Below, one piece after another: positions 42,207 to 52,213 of a stretch of 64,000 nucleotides of DNA (its first letter is position 1; every line of letters starts with the position of its first letter). Both the position numbers and the translations under genes were made by a program. Location: NCBI GenBank assembly GCA_009784375.1, contig WRBV01000003.1, forward strand, positions 1 to 64,000, given 5' to 3'. Origin of the DNA: Bacillota bacterium (lineage in GTDB: Bacteria > Bacillota > Clostridia > Christensenellales > UBA1242). Under the pieces are notes generated by a model. It worked only from the letters and a program-made list of their open reading frames with translations, ran no database searches and was not told the origin of the DNA.

Positions 42207-45005
42207 TTACGTTTGTGTGCGCTTGCGTCGGAAGTGGAACACAAGGAATATAATAACGCCTACCGCACCGAGAATTGCAAGGATGATACCCATTAATTGA
42301 AGTGCAGACAAACCGTCCATAACGATATAACGGGTCCAGACATAGCCATACATATTAATTTGTGTGTATGAACAAAAGTAACGAATGCGGGTAAGTGGAG
42401 CGTTTCTGTCGAATTGACCGATTACAGCTATGCGTTGACGGTTTTGAAGATATTCGCCCACGATGTGGTTGACTCCGCCATTATCCGAGAATACTGGAAT
42501 TCCATTTGGATATTGATTTGTTGAAAAAACAACGCGTGCATTTGGGTTAAGTATCTCACCACTTGGCGGAAGATTAAAGTTAATAACATGTTGGACAAAT
42601 ACATAACCGACATGAGTGCCATTTGGGTTAGGTGTACCATCCGTGTTTATTCGGATTTCAAAGAATTCCCATCCGCGGATGTCTTGTACGGTAATCCTGC
42701 GGTTAATTGTCAATCCTTGTTCGCCTCGACGAGTTTTGTTTAATGTACCGACCGTAAGGTCAAGAACGGTACTTGTCGGGTATTTAAAAATAGGTACACC
42801 GTTCAAAATGACTCGACCTATGTTTTGCGGGTTTGGGCTGCCATCATTGCCCCATAATTCGGAATCAATATAATAATCAGACTTGGGTGTAATAAACCGA
42901 TTGTTAACGTAACCAGTATAGTGGTTACGAGTTATTTGGTTTTGGAAAAGGATATAGCTGTAATCGAATGGTATACCATTGAAGTAGGTGGTACTTTGAA
43001 GGATTTGGAACACAAAGCCTGGTTCAAGACGTGTTTGTGCACCGATAGAATTTGGGAATTCAAACATAGATGGACGACCAAGAGTGTTAATAGTTCCAAA
43101 GAGCGGAGCAGTCGGAATGAGAATAGGACTTGCGACTTGCCAATTATAATGTGGTCGCATTGCACCAGTAGTGAAATTTGTTGTAAATGACCAAAGTTCG
43201 GTCAAATCTTGTAAACATACCGATTCGATAACGTGTTGGTGACCCAACCAGAAAAGTTGATTATTCATCCGATCAAATGTAAGAGAAGAATTTCCAAGTG
43301 ATGTTGTAGACCCTTCGAGTATCATTGGGGTACCAGCATCAAACGAAAACGAGCTGCCAACTAATTCAAGTTCGATGTGTCGGAATACAGCATTACGACT
43401 TGCATTTTCATACAAGGCAATCAAGTTCCCGAGTGTATCTGTTGTAAGGTCAAGAAGAAAGTGTCCAGCCAAGTTTAATTGGGTTGTGATGATTGTCTGT
43501 TCGTTGGTCTCAAGACAAATTGCGACATGGACGTTGCCCGTGGCACCAGTATTCGTAAGGAAAAGAGTATCATGCTCGCCAACCCATGGGTTGATTACTG
43601 CACGTGTGTCGCGTGAAATCTGCCGCCCTAGACCAAGTGGCTCAAGTCCATTATTTGTGATTGCAAAAACGTCATTACGTGCAAAATCAATTGCAAACAT
43701 TTCACCTGTTGCAATGTTGGGAACAAGTTCGATGATTTCACTTGTTGTTGGAGCGGTAATAACAGAGCCACTTCGGCTTCCATCTGTATTGAAGCGGTGA
43801 ATACGTCTGTCACGGTCATGAGCGTATATGGTATCCATGTTATTAAATGCCATCGAACGTATCACAGACAGCGATTGGTTGTAATGTAAAAGTGGAGTAG
43901 GAAGATTGGTTGTATTTGTATCAAGCAAACGCACAGAAGACGAAAAATCGGCTATCCAGAAGACACCTTCGTCAATCATTGTAAAAGCGGTAGGGTGGTT
44001 AAAAAATCCATAATCGTCACCAATCGATCCCGCAACAGTTTGATGGAATTCAAGTATAGTATTCGGAAGGATTCGATATTGGTCGATACTTCGTTTTACC
44101 GCATCAATTACAAAGACTTCGTTTCGACTTCGGGCACGCAAGTATATTGGTGCATAACTTTCTCTCATTAAAAAGTCATCTTCGTTTCTTGGTGTAATTT
44201 CGTAATAGCTGTTTTGTTCAAGGTCGACAAGGCTTGCAAGATTGAAAAGGACAATTCTGTTTCTTGCAATAAATACAAAGTTCATTCCACCGTCTTCGAT
44301 AAGGTTAAATGAAGACGGGCTGTAGAAACCTTGGCTTAGAACATCGCCGCTTGTAGTTTGGATGGAGAATAACAATGCATTTTCAGGGTCAGATGCAAGA
44401 AGATAAATTTCTCCACCGATTGTTGCAGTAATACCGCGAATTTGTTGGCGAAGTGTTATCAACGAGCCAAATTGTTGATTCATAGAACCAAGCACGGTTT
44501 GATAGCCATAGCGATTGTCATGAGCGTAAAGGACACGGACGGCATTTGCAGGTGTTGCAAGTGGGACTACCGAAAAAATACTCATCTCATCACCGCTTGT
44601 TGTGTATTGAAGACGGCTTGCAAAAGAAAAGGTAAAACCAGGTGTACGAATGTTTGCGGTAGCATAAATATAAAATCCAGTATCAAAGAAAATATGCAAA
44701 TTGTTTCTTGCATAGATAATGTCGCGTGGACGACTTGGCAATGCTATACGGGATATTGTTTGGCTTGTGGATTTATTAATTATATTAAGCCGATAGTTTG
44801 AAAGTTCTTGTTCGACTGCGTAAATAAAATTGGTAGAACAGATTGCAAGCATCTGTGGTCGTGACAAAAAGTTAAAATTAACACCAGGTTGGGTTACATG
44901 CTGCGATTCGCGTGTTGATGCATTTGACCCCAGCACAGAAACACCACCAAAAAACACAAGCACACACAATGCACATGATAATGCAAAGACAATATATTTT
45001 TTCAT
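42207..45005 (-). CDS. Large surface protein: beta-propeller-like domain plus SH3-like repeats, C-terminal anchor
   Basis: 932 residues from the ATG at 45005. A signal peptide (about 2-22) is followed by a long region of repeated four-strand units (NNLHIFFDTGFYIYA, GEIYLLASDPEN, GVFWIADFSSSVRLLD, DTIYAHDRDRRIHRF), the pattern of NHL/Kelch-like beta-propellers. Near the C-terminus two SH3b-like segments (about 760-830 and 850-895) start with VPIFKYPTS and IPVFSDNGG. A final hydrophobic helix (about 901-924) and FRRKRTQT anchor it, so the bulk is outside the cell. Binding partner unknown. A TATAAT overlaps its ATG and is not a usable -10 for it. Confidence 0.78.
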   Translation of the reverse strand: MKKYIVFALSCALCVLVFFGGVSVLGSNASTRESQHVTQPGVNFNFLSRPQMLAICSTNFIYAVEQELSNYRLNIINKSTSQTISRIALPSRPRDIIYARNNLHIFFDTGFYIYATANIRTPGFTFSFASRLQYTTSGDEMSIFSVVPLATPANAVRVLYAHDNRYGYQTVLGSMNQQFGSLITLRQQIRGITATIGGEIYLLASDPENALLFSIQTTSGDVLSQGFYSPSSFNLIEDGGMNFVFIARNRIVLFNLASLVDLEQNSYYEITPRNEDDFLMRESYAPIYLRARSRNEVFVIDAVKRSIDQYRILPNTILEFHQTVAGSIGDDYGFFNHPTAFTMIDEGVFWIADFSSSVRLLDTNTTNLPTPLLHYNQSLSVIRSMAFNNMDTIYAHDRDRRIHRFNTDGSRSGSVITAPTTSEIIELVPNIATGEMFAIDFARNDVFAITNNGLEPLGLGRQISRDTRAVINPWVGEHDTLFLTNTGATGNVHVAICLETNEQTIITTQLNLAGHFLLDLTTDTLGNLIALYENASRNAVFRHIELELVGSSFSFDAGTPMILEGSTTSLGNSSLTFDRMNNQLFWLGHQHVIESVCLQDLTELWSFTTNFTTGAMRPHYNWQVASPILIPTAPLFGTINTLGRPSMFEFPNSIGAQTRLEPGFVFQILQSTTYFNGIPFDYSYILFQNQITRNHYTGYVNNRFITPKSDYYIDSELWGNDGSPNPQNIGRVILNGVPIFKYPTSTVLDLTVGTLNKTRRGEQGLTINRRITVQDIRGWEFFEIRINTDGTPNPNGTHVGYVFVQHVINFNLPPSGEILNPNARVVFSTNQYPNGIPVFSDNGGVNHIVGEYLQNRQRIAVIGQFDRNAPLTRIRYFCSYTQINMYGYVWTRYIVMDGLSALQLMGIILAILGAVGVIIFLVFHFRRKRTQT

Positions 45006-45113
45006 TATAAACAAGGGTAGCATGTTTGTTCCATTTTTCAAAATCAATTAAAAGAATAATACATACACGATGTCGTGGTATCAGTTCAATTTAAAAAAAT
45101 TATGTTTGAATGA

Positions 45114-45338
45114 TTATAACTCGGGGTCGTCATAATACGGACCGTCATCATCGTCAAAGCTGTTGCGATATGGTTTGAAGTTTGGTTTTGACTTTCGTCG
45201 TGGACTCTTGCGGCGAATTGGGCTTGCGTCTTCGGCGTCTTTGAAAAACCATCCGATGCGGACTGGAATAAATGCGAGCAAGATAATCGCTGCGACTGCG
45301 ACAATGCTCACAATGATTATGGGTAGAAGTTCCATCAT
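45114..45338 (-). CDS. Small single-pass membrane protein
   Basis: 74 residues: one N-terminal helix (about 3-25) followed by a basic stretch (RRKSPRRKSKP) and an acidic end (DDDDGPYYDDPEL), so it is probably inserted with its tail in the cytoplasm. No family recognised. It lies upstream of the large surface protein on the same strand, 108 bases before its start. An extended -10 TGCTAGCAT ends 6 bases before the ATG (leaderless type). Confidence 0.65.
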   Translation of the reverse strand: MMELLPIIIVSIVAVAAIILLAFIPVRIGWFFKDAEDASPIRRKSPRRKSKPNFKPYRNSFDDDDGPYYDDPEL

Positions 45339-45391
45339 GAATTAATGCTAGCAAAATATCTGTGTCGAAATATAGGATAAAGGCTTTAAAT

Positions 45392-46783
45392 ATGCAAGAA
45401 TACGTTGAAGATTTAAATTTGATTGAATACGAAATTGAACGGCGCAAGTCAGGTTTTTATACATATAACACAGGTAAAACAAAACATTCAAAACAGATCG
45501 GCTTTCACCAAGATATACATAAATCACGTTGGGTTTTTGGTGGTAATAGAACGGGCAAAACCGAGTGTGGTGCGATAGAAGCGATATATTGGGCGACAGG
45601 ATTGCATCCTTATCGTGATATCAAAAAAAGTACAGATGGTTGGGTTGTGTCACTCTCGTTGCAGGTACAACGCGATGTTGCCCAGGCAAAGATACTTAAG
45701 TATCTGTCGCCCGAGTTTATTGTTGATGTTGTAATGCGAAGTGGCAAGAGCGAGAACCCAAAGAACGGAGTAATAGATTTTATTTCTGTGCGTAACAAGT
45801 TTGGTGGAATAAGCAAGATTGGATTCAAATCTTGTGACCAAGGACGAGAAAAATTCCAAGGGACAAGCCTTGATTGGGTTTGGTTTGATGAAGAACCACC
45901 TGAGGACATATATGAAGAATGTTTACTTCGAACACTCGACCGTGGTGGTATTGTTTGGGGGACGATGACCCCGTTAAAAGGGCGGAATTGGCTTTATAAC
46001 ACGATTTATCTTGATTCGGATAGGCACAGCATTCATCAAATGAGCTGGGACGATAATCCATTCCTTTTACCAGATGAAATTTATGAAATGGAAAAGAGGC
46101 TTTCACAAGATGCATTAGAATCTAGAAAGTATGGACGATTTACATGTGGCGAAGGTCTTGTATTTCCAGAGTTCGGCGATGAAAACATCATCGACCCAAT
46201 ACCAATGCAAGAGTTTATCGGATATAACTTTTTAATTGCAATAGACCCAGCATATGTGGCACCGACTGGGGTTATATGGGTTGCGACAAATGGCGAGGAT
46301 TACGTTGTTATCCATGATTACTCGGTTTCACATAAGACTGTTGCCGAACATGCCCAGGCAATTCTTGACAAGACCAAACAACTTGGTATTACCGAATATA
46401 CCGTTTTAATTGATAATTCATCGTTGCAAAGAACTTTGGTTGGACGCGATACGGTCGAACAACAATTCAAGGACAATGGGCTTGATGTGAATGCAAGTAT
46501 CAACAAGAATGTAATGGAAAGCATTATGAAAATGAAGACATTGTTAAAAGATGTTAACGGTGTACGTAGGTTATTTATTACAAGAAATTGTATAAACCTT
46601 GTACGTGAAATACGTGGTTATTATTGGGGAGATAATGATAGACCAGTTAAAAAGAATGACCATTGTATTGATGCGCTTCGTTATGTGGTTATGCATGATT
46701 TAAATTCTGGGAAAAAGGCAAAACAAAATATCCTTGGTGAAAAGAAGAGTGAGTTGTTGAAGATGGCAAAGAGAAACTTATAA
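45392..46783 (+). CDS. terL: Phage terminase large subunit
   Basis: 463 residues from the ATG at 45392 (an in-frame GTG at 45362 gives ten more). The ATPase half has Walker A GGNRTGKT and Walker B DWVWFDEEPP with coupling motif MTPLKG. The nuclease half has the acidic residues of an RNase H fold in LIAIDPAY, VLIDNSS and NDHCIDALRYVV. Both halves look complete, so the motor and nuclease could be active. TerL cuts and packages DNA into a procapsid. First gene of a phage-type cassette; no terS precedes it. RBS is weak (ATAAAGGC). Confidence 0.92.
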   Translation: MQEYVEDLNLIEYEIERRKSGFYTYNTGKTKHSKQIGFHQDIHKSRWVFGGNRTGKTECGAIEAIYWATGLHPYRDIKKSTDGWVVSLSLQVQRDVAQAKILKYLSPEFIVDVVMRSGKSENPKNGVIDFISVRNKFGGISKIGFKSCDQGREKFQGTSLDWVWFDEEPPEDIYEECLLRTLDRGGIVWGTMTPLKGRNWLYNTIYLDSDRHSIHQMSWDDNPFLLPDEIYEMEKRLSQDALESRKYGRFTCGEGLVFPEFGDENIIDPIPMQEFIGYNFLIAIDPAYVAPTGVIWVATNGEDYVVIHDYSVSHKTVAEHAQAILDKTKQLGITEYTVLIDNSSLQRTLVGRDTVEQQFKDNGLDVNASINKNVMESIMKMKTLLKDVNGVRRLFITRNCINLVREIRGYYWGDNDRPVKKNDHCIDALRYVVMHDLNSGKKAKQNILGEKKSELLKMAKRNL

Positions 46784-46861
46784 CTCACCTTTCATTAGCT
46801 GTCACGATGACCGTTTAATTTCACAAGTCCATGATTTAATGCGGGTGTAAGGGAGTATTAG

Positions 46862-47098
46862 ATGGACAAGGAACTTATAGAAAGCTTGCGTAAATTGGCA
46901 ATAGGTTATTTTGAAGAGGAGATCGAGATAACCGATGACAAGCAAAAGCGAAAAATCAAATACCATGCACCAAAGATTGAGGCGATACGTGAACTTGGCA
47001 ATATAAAGCCAAAAGAAAATAGATTCGAGTTCATGAGTCATGACCAATTAATTGCAGAGGTCGAGAGAATTCTTGAAGAACTTAGAAGGATAGAATAA
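46862..47098 (+). CDS. Small phage-cassette protein
   Basis: 78 residues, charged and helical (IESLRKLAIGYFEEEIEI ... LIAEVERILEELRRIE). AAGGGAG precedes the ATG and its stop overlaps the portal ATG. It might be a small terminase subunit out of its usual place, or a portal-associated protein; neither can be shown. Confidence 0.65.
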   Translation: MDKELIESLRKLAIGYFEEEIEITDDKQKRKIKYHAPKIEAIRELGNIKPKENRFEFMSHDQLIAEVERILEELRRIE

Positions 47099-48567
47099 TG
47101 AAAGAAATAATTTACAGAAAACCAAAGAAAATTGAAAAGACAAGCCGAGCTGAAAAATTAAGGAGTGAACTTGTATCAAATGTAATTGCCGATTACGAGG
47201 AACGTAAATTAAAACGTCGTGAGTTTGAATTGCAATGGCGTTTAAACCTTGATTTTTATGCAGGCAAGCAAAACAGCATTATTACAAGTTTCGATACTCT
47301 TGTAAATGTGGGTAAACAATTTCATTGGCAAAGAACGGATAGCTTTAATCATATTGCACCAATTGTAGAAAGTCGACTTTCAAAGATTACAAGCCACAAG
47401 GTAGATATTGAACCAACGCCAGACACAGACGAGCAACATGATATGGATGGTATACCACTTTGCAAGAAGATACTTGAATCGGCGTTTGCAAAGACCGATT
47501 TCGATGCCATGGTAGAACAGGCAACAATGTGGAGTGAAGTAACAGGCAGCGTGTTCTATAAAGTATATTGGGATAATAATGCGGGTTCAGTTCTGGGGAT
47601 GATAAAGCAAGGAGACACGGAAAACGAGATTCGTGATGGTGATGTTTGTATATCCATTTGTTCACCATTTGAAATTTTCCCAGACAAAATTTGTGCATCA
47701 TGTATGGGCGAGATTTCAAGTTTGATCCATGCCAAGTATCTCTCGCATCAGGTAATTAAAGAAAGCTGGGGTGTGGATTTGAGTGGATACGCCGAGGACA
47801 ATATTCTTGTGATTGAAAGGTACCAGGTTCCAACAAAGGCTTATCCGAATGGGCGGTTTGTTATTATTGCGATGGATAAATTGATTTATGATGGCGAACT
47901 TCCTTATATTAACGGTGAAGATGGTAAACGAACAATTCCATTTGTACGTCAAGTGTCCGAGGGAATGGTTGGATCGTTCTATGGTCGAAGCGTCATTGAA
48001 CGAGCTATTCCAGTCCAGCGTGCATATAACGCAATTAAAAACCGCAAAGTTGAATTTTTGAACCGATTGGCATGTGGAGTATTGACCGTTGAAGAAGGAA
48101 GTGTTGACATAGAATCGCTGGAGAATGATGGTCTTGCTCCTGGTAAAGTTATTGTATATCGTCATGGGACCACGGCTCCCAAATTCTTAAATACGGGAAG
48201 CTTGCCTGCCGAACTTGAACGTGAGGAAGAACGATTATTAAAAGAGTTCGAGCTTGTAAGTGGTGGTGGGGACATAATGCGAGGTCTTGAGAATGGAAAT
48301 GTAAGCGGGGTTGCACTTGCAATATTGACCGAGGAAAATGACCGCAGAATGAACAGAACAATACAAGCCATGGTGCGTGCAAAGATGGTAATTGCATGCC
48401 ACATTCTTCGATTATATAAACAATTCGTGACAAGCAGGCGACTTGAACGAATTGTGGGTGAGTCAGGGGTCGAAATGTTTGACTTTGACCAAGCGGCGAT
48501 TACATGTCGGAATGTGATTGTAAGAAATGCTGGGATGATGAAAGGAGAAATGAATGAAGGAAATTGA
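47098..48567 (+). CDS. Phage portal protein
   Basis: 489 residues. A basic N-terminus with RRREFELQWRLNLDFYAGKQN and a long C-terminal region (PVQRAYNAIKNRKVEFLNRLACGV ... SGVALAILTEENDRRMNRTIQAMVRAK) match portals of the P22-like group, in which a long stem helix follows the PVQRAYNAxRN motif. The portal forms the dodecameric DNA gate at one capsid vertex. It overlaps genes on both sides, showing tight translational packing of the cassette. Confidence 0.87.
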   Translation: MKEIIYRKPKKIEKTSRAEKLRSELVSNVIADYEERKLKRREFELQWRLNLDFYAGKQNSIITSFDTLVNVGKQFHWQRTDSFNHIAPIVESRLSKITSHKVDIEPTPDTDEQHDMDGIPLCKKILESAFAKTDFDAMVEQATMWSEVTGSVFYKVYWDNNAGSVLGMIKQGDTENEIRDGDVCISICSPFEIFPDKICASCMGEISSLIHAKYLSHQVIKESWGVDLSGYAEDNILVIERYQVPTKAYPNGRFVIIAMDKLIYDGELPYINGEDGKRTIPFVRQVSEGMVGSFYGRSVIERAIPVQRAYNAIKNRKVEFLNRLACGVLTVEEGSVDIESLENDGLAPGKVIVYRHGTTAPKFLNTGSLPAELEREEERLLKEFELVSGGGDIMRGLENGNVSGVALAILTEENDRRMNRTIQAMVRAKMVIACHILRLYKQFVTSRRLERIVGESGVEMFDFDQAAITCRNVIVRNAGMMKGEMNEGN

Positions 48568-49018
48568 AGTTGTGGAACAATCTGATGTTGAATTTAAAAT
48601 GGATAACGGGGATGGTCTAGAAAATCCTTGCCCATCGGTTCAAGACGAAGACTCCACCAATATATATGGGAATTTTGCAAATGCCGATGAATTGTTCAAG
48701 GCATATAGAAATCTTCATGCCGAATTCACGCGTAAGAGCCAGGAACTGCGAAAACTTGAAACGGTAAATGATAAAAGTGAAACGATAATGGATACAACAA
48801 AGACGTGTGATGTCAATGATGAAAAGGTTGAGAATCCATTAATTGTCACTAGATCAGTTGATGATGTAATACGTGATTATTTATTCGGAATAAAGCAAGG
48901 CAAAGTTCCACCCATCGTTATAGGAACCGCGACAAACGCGACAACTTCTGTTGATGGTATCCGTACTATGACCGAGTCAGATAAACTTGCAAAAACTTTT
49001 TTTGCAACAACTAAATAG
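48554..49018 (+). CDS. Phage scaffold-like protein
   Basis: 154 residues between portal and major capsid, the usual place of a scaffolding protein. The N-terminal half is acidic, followed by a helix FANADELFKAYRNLHAEFTRKSQELRKLE (a pattern common in P22-type scaffolds near ADEL-x-x-Y-x-x-L). RBS AAAGGAGAA. No protease motif visible. Assignment rests on position and composition. Confidence 0.6.
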   Translation: MKEIEVVEQSDVEFKMDNGDGLENPCPSVQDEDSTNIYGNFANADELFKAYRNLHAEFTRKSQELRKLETVNDKSETIMDTTKTCDVNDEKVENPLIVTRSVDDVIRDYLFGIKQGKVPPIVIGTATNATTSVDGIRTMTESDKLAKTFFATTK

Positions 49019-49028
49019 GAGGACAGAT

Positions 49029-50240
49029 ATGATTACAATTAATACAGCCGAGAGTGCTTTGAGAAATATTTATTTGGAAAGCGTTATCCATGATATTAAT
49101 GAAAAGACAAACCCATTTCTTACAATGATAAGAAAAAATACAAAAACAATAGCAGAGCGTGATGCAAAAGCAGCAGTCCGTTTTGGATCAGAAGGAAGCG
49201 TTGCGGCGGGTGAGGAGGATTCAATACTTCCAACGGCGCACGATGCTCGCCAGGCAGAGATTGTTACACCGCTTAAAAACCTGTACGGAACCTTTCAGAT
49301 TACGGACAAGGCAATTCGCGCAGCACAAAACAGTCCAGGTGCGTTCACAGCACTTGTTGGTGGCGAGATGAAGAATCTTGTTGCCACAGCACAGACTAAT
49401 CTTAACCGTATGGTTTATGGAAGCGGCAATCCGTTTCTTGCTTATACGCTTACACATAATGCTCCCACACGTACTTTTCAAGTACCAGCAAGATTTCGCG
49501 ACAATTTGCGTGTTGGACAACAAATTGTTGTCATGAACTCAAACAATCAAGTTTTGAATACAAATGTGATTAAAATTACAAATGTAGTTGCATTCATTCC
49601 AGACTCATCAAGATTAAACGTAGTATATACAGGCGATGTTCCAGCAACAAAGTTTGACCGTCTATATCTTTTCCCAGCCGAACAATCGAATCTTGAGATG
49701 AATGGTGTAGACAGTCTTTTCATGCAGGACAGACTTTACAATTTGAAAAGAGAAGACTATAAAGAAATTCTTCCATTTACAAGCTTTGATAGTGGAGAGG
49801 ACCTTAATATCATTAACGAGGATGTTCTTATTGAATTCTTTGATGGGCTTGAAGAACATGCGCAAGGTCAAGTATCGGACATTATCTTGACACATCCAAA
49901 TGTACGCAAGGCGTTGTTTGAAAATCTTCGTGATACAAGAAATAATATTGATGTGACCGAGTTTGCTGGTGGTTTCCGTGGATTTACATTTAATGGAATT
50001 CCAATGTATGCAGACATTCGCTGCATGGCAGGTACAGCATACGCACTTCACAGCGAATCCTTTGCTATGCAACAACTTTGTGATTGGACTTGGCTTGAAG
50101 GCGATGACGGTTCAATTCTTCGTCCGATAAGTGGCAAATCTGTTTATAGTGCAACTCTTGTGAAGTATGCTGATCTTGTTTGTGAAAAGCCATTCTTGCA
50201 AGGCAAGTTGACTGGTTATAGTGCTTTGCAATGGAAGTAG
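49029..50240 (+). CDS. Phage major capsid protein
   Basis: 403 residues from the ATG at 49029 behind AGGAGGACAG, the strongest ribosome binding site of the cassette, as expected for the most abundant structural protein. NPFLTMIRKNTKTIAERDAKAAVRFGSEGS ... LKNLYGTFQITDKAIRAA looks like the SU10/DUF5309-type HK97-fold capsid group, in which an N-arm and E-loop precede a TQIxxxAxxxS-like strand. No frameshift or stop interrupts it. Confidence 0.8.
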   Translation: MITINTAESALRNIYLESVIHDINEKTNPFLTMIRKNTKTIAERDAKAAVRFGSEGSVAAGEEDSILPTAHDARQAEIVTPLKNLYGTFQITDKAIRAAQNSPGAFTALVGGEMKNLVATAQTNLNRMVYGSGNPFLAYTLTHNAPTRTFQVPARFRDNLRVGQQIVVMNSNNQVLNTNVIKITNVVAFIPDSSRLNVVYTGDVPATKFDRLYLFPAEQSNLEMNGVDSLFMQDRLYNLKREDYKEILPFTSFDSGEDLNIINEDVLIEFFDGLEEHAQGQVSDIILTHPNVRKALFENLRDTRNNIDVTEFAGGFRGFTFNGIPMYADIRCMAGTAYALHSESFAMQQLCDWTWLEGDDGSILRPISGKSVYSATLVKYADLVCEKPFLQGKLTGYSALQWK

Positions 50241-50262
50241 CCTGATTATAATAGGAAAAATA

Positions 50263-50646
50263 ATGCAACAGATAACAAACGACCTGTTTGATATAGCGAA
50301 CAGATTAAAACAAATTGACGAGCAATATAATGTGTTTTTTGATTCGGTAAAGGAAAGATACGAGGTTCATTCATTAAATCTTGGATATTCGTCTCCGAAT
50401 CCAAACACGCTTGAGTTTATTGTTCCATATCCAATTTTGGATGAAAGAACATTAACTCGTGCAATGCGTACGCGAAAAGAAAACGAATATGAAATACTTG
50501 CCGAGATTGAAGAACATAACAAACTTATTGAACAGAGTGCGTACGACGCAATGAGCCAAGAGTTAAAACGGTTTGAAGACATGTTCTCATATGCATATCA
50601 AACGGGTCGTGATGTTACCTTTGCAAAAAGGAGAGAATGGATATGA
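50263..50646 (+). CDS. Hypothetical phage-cassette protein (connector region)
   Basis: 127 residues, two helical stretches around a short beta region (LEFIVPYPILDERTL). It occupies the slot just after the capsid gene, where head-completion or adaptor genes lie. AGGAAAA precedes the ATG. Its stop overlaps the next gene. Confidence 0.6.
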   Translation: MQQITNDLFDIANRLKQIDEQYNVFFDSVKERYEVHSLNLGYSSPNPNTLEFIVPYPILDERTLTRAMRTRKENEYEILAEIEEHNKLIEQSAYDAMSQELKRFEDMFSYAYQTGRDVTFAKRREWI

Positions 50647-51200
50647 AAATAAAACAGATATTGAGTAATGTGGCAGAAATACTAGGGCTTGCAGATGTTG
50701 TGGAATTGGTTAAATCAAACGTGGCAATTAATGAACTTCATCAAAATACAAATTATAGATTATTGCTTCGTTGTGCCTCTTTGGTTGTTGCAAATCTTGC
50801 GACTCATTATTCGGAAATAACGCATACACAAAGAGTTAATACACAAATCAATGGGCGAATTAATTTTTCTGTATTTGAACATCCGCCGACAAACATAAAA
50901 ATGGTACGTCAAATTACGGGCGAGAGAATGCGGTTTCGAACATTTATTGATCACATAATCGTAAATCAACCAGGAAAATTTGATGTGACATTTACTTATG
51001 TTCCAAAGATAATATCAGGAAATGAGACCAATCCATTTCCGTTGCCGCCTGCTGCACTTGAGTATGGGATTATGGCGGAATATGCGTTTCTGAGTGGTAT
51101 GTTCAACGAAGCCCAGGTATGGAATGAAAAATTCGGCGAGATGATATTTGCATCGGTAAAAAAGAACGGCAGGTCTGTGACAATGCCACGGTCATTCTAG
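50643..51200 (+). CDS. Phage head-tail connector-like protein
   Basis: 185 residues from the ATG at 50643, nine bases after AAAGGAG. N-terminal helices (IKQILSNVAEILGLADVVELV) and a middle LLRCASLVVANLATHYSEI, followed by beta-rich segments and a helical end, resemble the gp4/gp6-type adaptors that sit beneath the portal. An alternative ATG at 50637 is too close to the ribosome site. Function by position. Confidence 0.6.
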   Translation: MKIKQILSNVAEILGLADVVELVKSNVAINELHQNTNYRLLLRCASLVVANLATHYSEITHTQRVNTQINGRINFSVFEHPPTNIKMVRQITGERMRFRTFIDHIIVNQPGKFDVTFTYVPKIISGNETNPFPLPPAALEYGIMAEYAFLSGMFNEAQVWNEKFGEMIFASVKKNGRSVTMPRSF

Positions 51201-51210
51201 GGTGGTGGTT

Positions 51211-52203
51211 ATGTTACGAAATTTAAAGTTGCGACCCACGCGGAGTATTTCATTTTCAGTCGAAAACTATACAGTACAAACATCAAGAAAGCGTCCAATA
51301 CGAAATCGAATATATGCAAGTAATAACACAGGATTTAATGCCACACCGACAAAGTTAACACGCAGTAGTGAACATCAAGCAAGAGGTAATGGAATAGCAA
51401 GACAAGAATCTAACCAGCACATGGATCTTGGACTTCGCCGTTTTGTTATACATAACCAAGACACAGTAAAGTTTTCTTCACCTTTTGACAAGGATGACTT
51501 TATAACCGAGGGTTCAAGTGGTCAATTCAAAGTTGACGAACGATTTGGCAGGTTGCTTGGGCTTGAATTATTTGGCAACAAATTGCTTGTTATACAGGAA
51601 TTTGGTTTTTCAACATTGGACATTGCGTTTGATGCAAGTGAGTTTAATTTGCAGATTTTGGTAAAGACATATGAACACATTATTCCAAATACCGCAAGGG
51701 TGCTTGGTGATACTGTATTCTTTTTGACTGCGGGTGGGATGTGTCGAATTCGACGAGGCATTGTGGAATTGCTTGATATTGATGTTGTGTTTAATGTTGC
51801 TCACAAATACGTGTCTGTAATACATCAAAACCGTTATCACCTGGTATTGGAATCGAAAATCTTGGTTATCGAAAAGTTCTTTGATTCGTTTTTTTACATA
51901 GATAAAAATTCAGACAATGCAAAATGGGCAACAGATTTTTTTGCACTTGGCTATGCGGCAGACAGACAATTTCTCAAACAAATACGACTTTGTACAAGTA
52001 GTGATTTAACAATAGTTATAGTCACAGAGTCTCGCGAACAACGCATCAATGTCCGCGGTCGAAACAATGTACAACGTATTAATTTGAATATCAAGGGCGA
52101 TGCGTTCAAGATAGAATTTGAAACAAATGCCGAGAATATTGAAATTAGTAATCTTGTTGCTGTGGTCGGATTTTTGCCAAGTGGATATCGTGCACTTGTA
52201 TAA
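51211..52203 (+). CDS. Phage-cassette beta-rich protein, possible tail-hub or stabilisation protein
   Basis: 330 residues. After a basic N-terminus the protein is almost all short beta strands in a repeating order (RLLGLELFGNKLLVIQEFG, ARVLGDTVFFLTAGGMCRI, YVSVIHQNRYHLVLESKIL), which suggests a beta-propeller or similar sheet, as in the P22 gp10-type hub below the connector. AGGGTGG precedes the ATG. If so the particle would be short-tailed. Confidence 0.5.
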   Translation: MLRNLKLRPTRSISFSVENYTVQTSRKRPIRNRIYASNNTGFNATPTKLTRSSEHQARGNGIARQESNQHMDLGLRRFVIHNQDTVKFSSPFDKDDFITEGSSGQFKVDERFGRLLGLELFGNKLLVIQEFGFSTLDIAFDASEFNLQILVKTYEHIIPNTARVLGDTVFFLTAGGMCRIRRGIVELLDIDVVFNVAHKYVSVIHQNRYHLVLESKILVIEKFFDSFFYIDKNSDNAKWATDFFALGYAADRQFLKQIRLCTSSDLTIVIVTESREQRINVRGRNNVQRINLNIKGDAFKIEFETNAENIEISNLVAVVGFLPSGYRALV

Positions 52204-52213
52204 GGGAGAAAAT

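Noticed and set aside
44985-45005. TATAAT next to the large surface protein start as a leaderless promoter
   Set aside because: The hexamer overlaps the ATG itself, so transcription would start inside the gene; a weaker TTGAAA-16-TACCCT lies further upstream.
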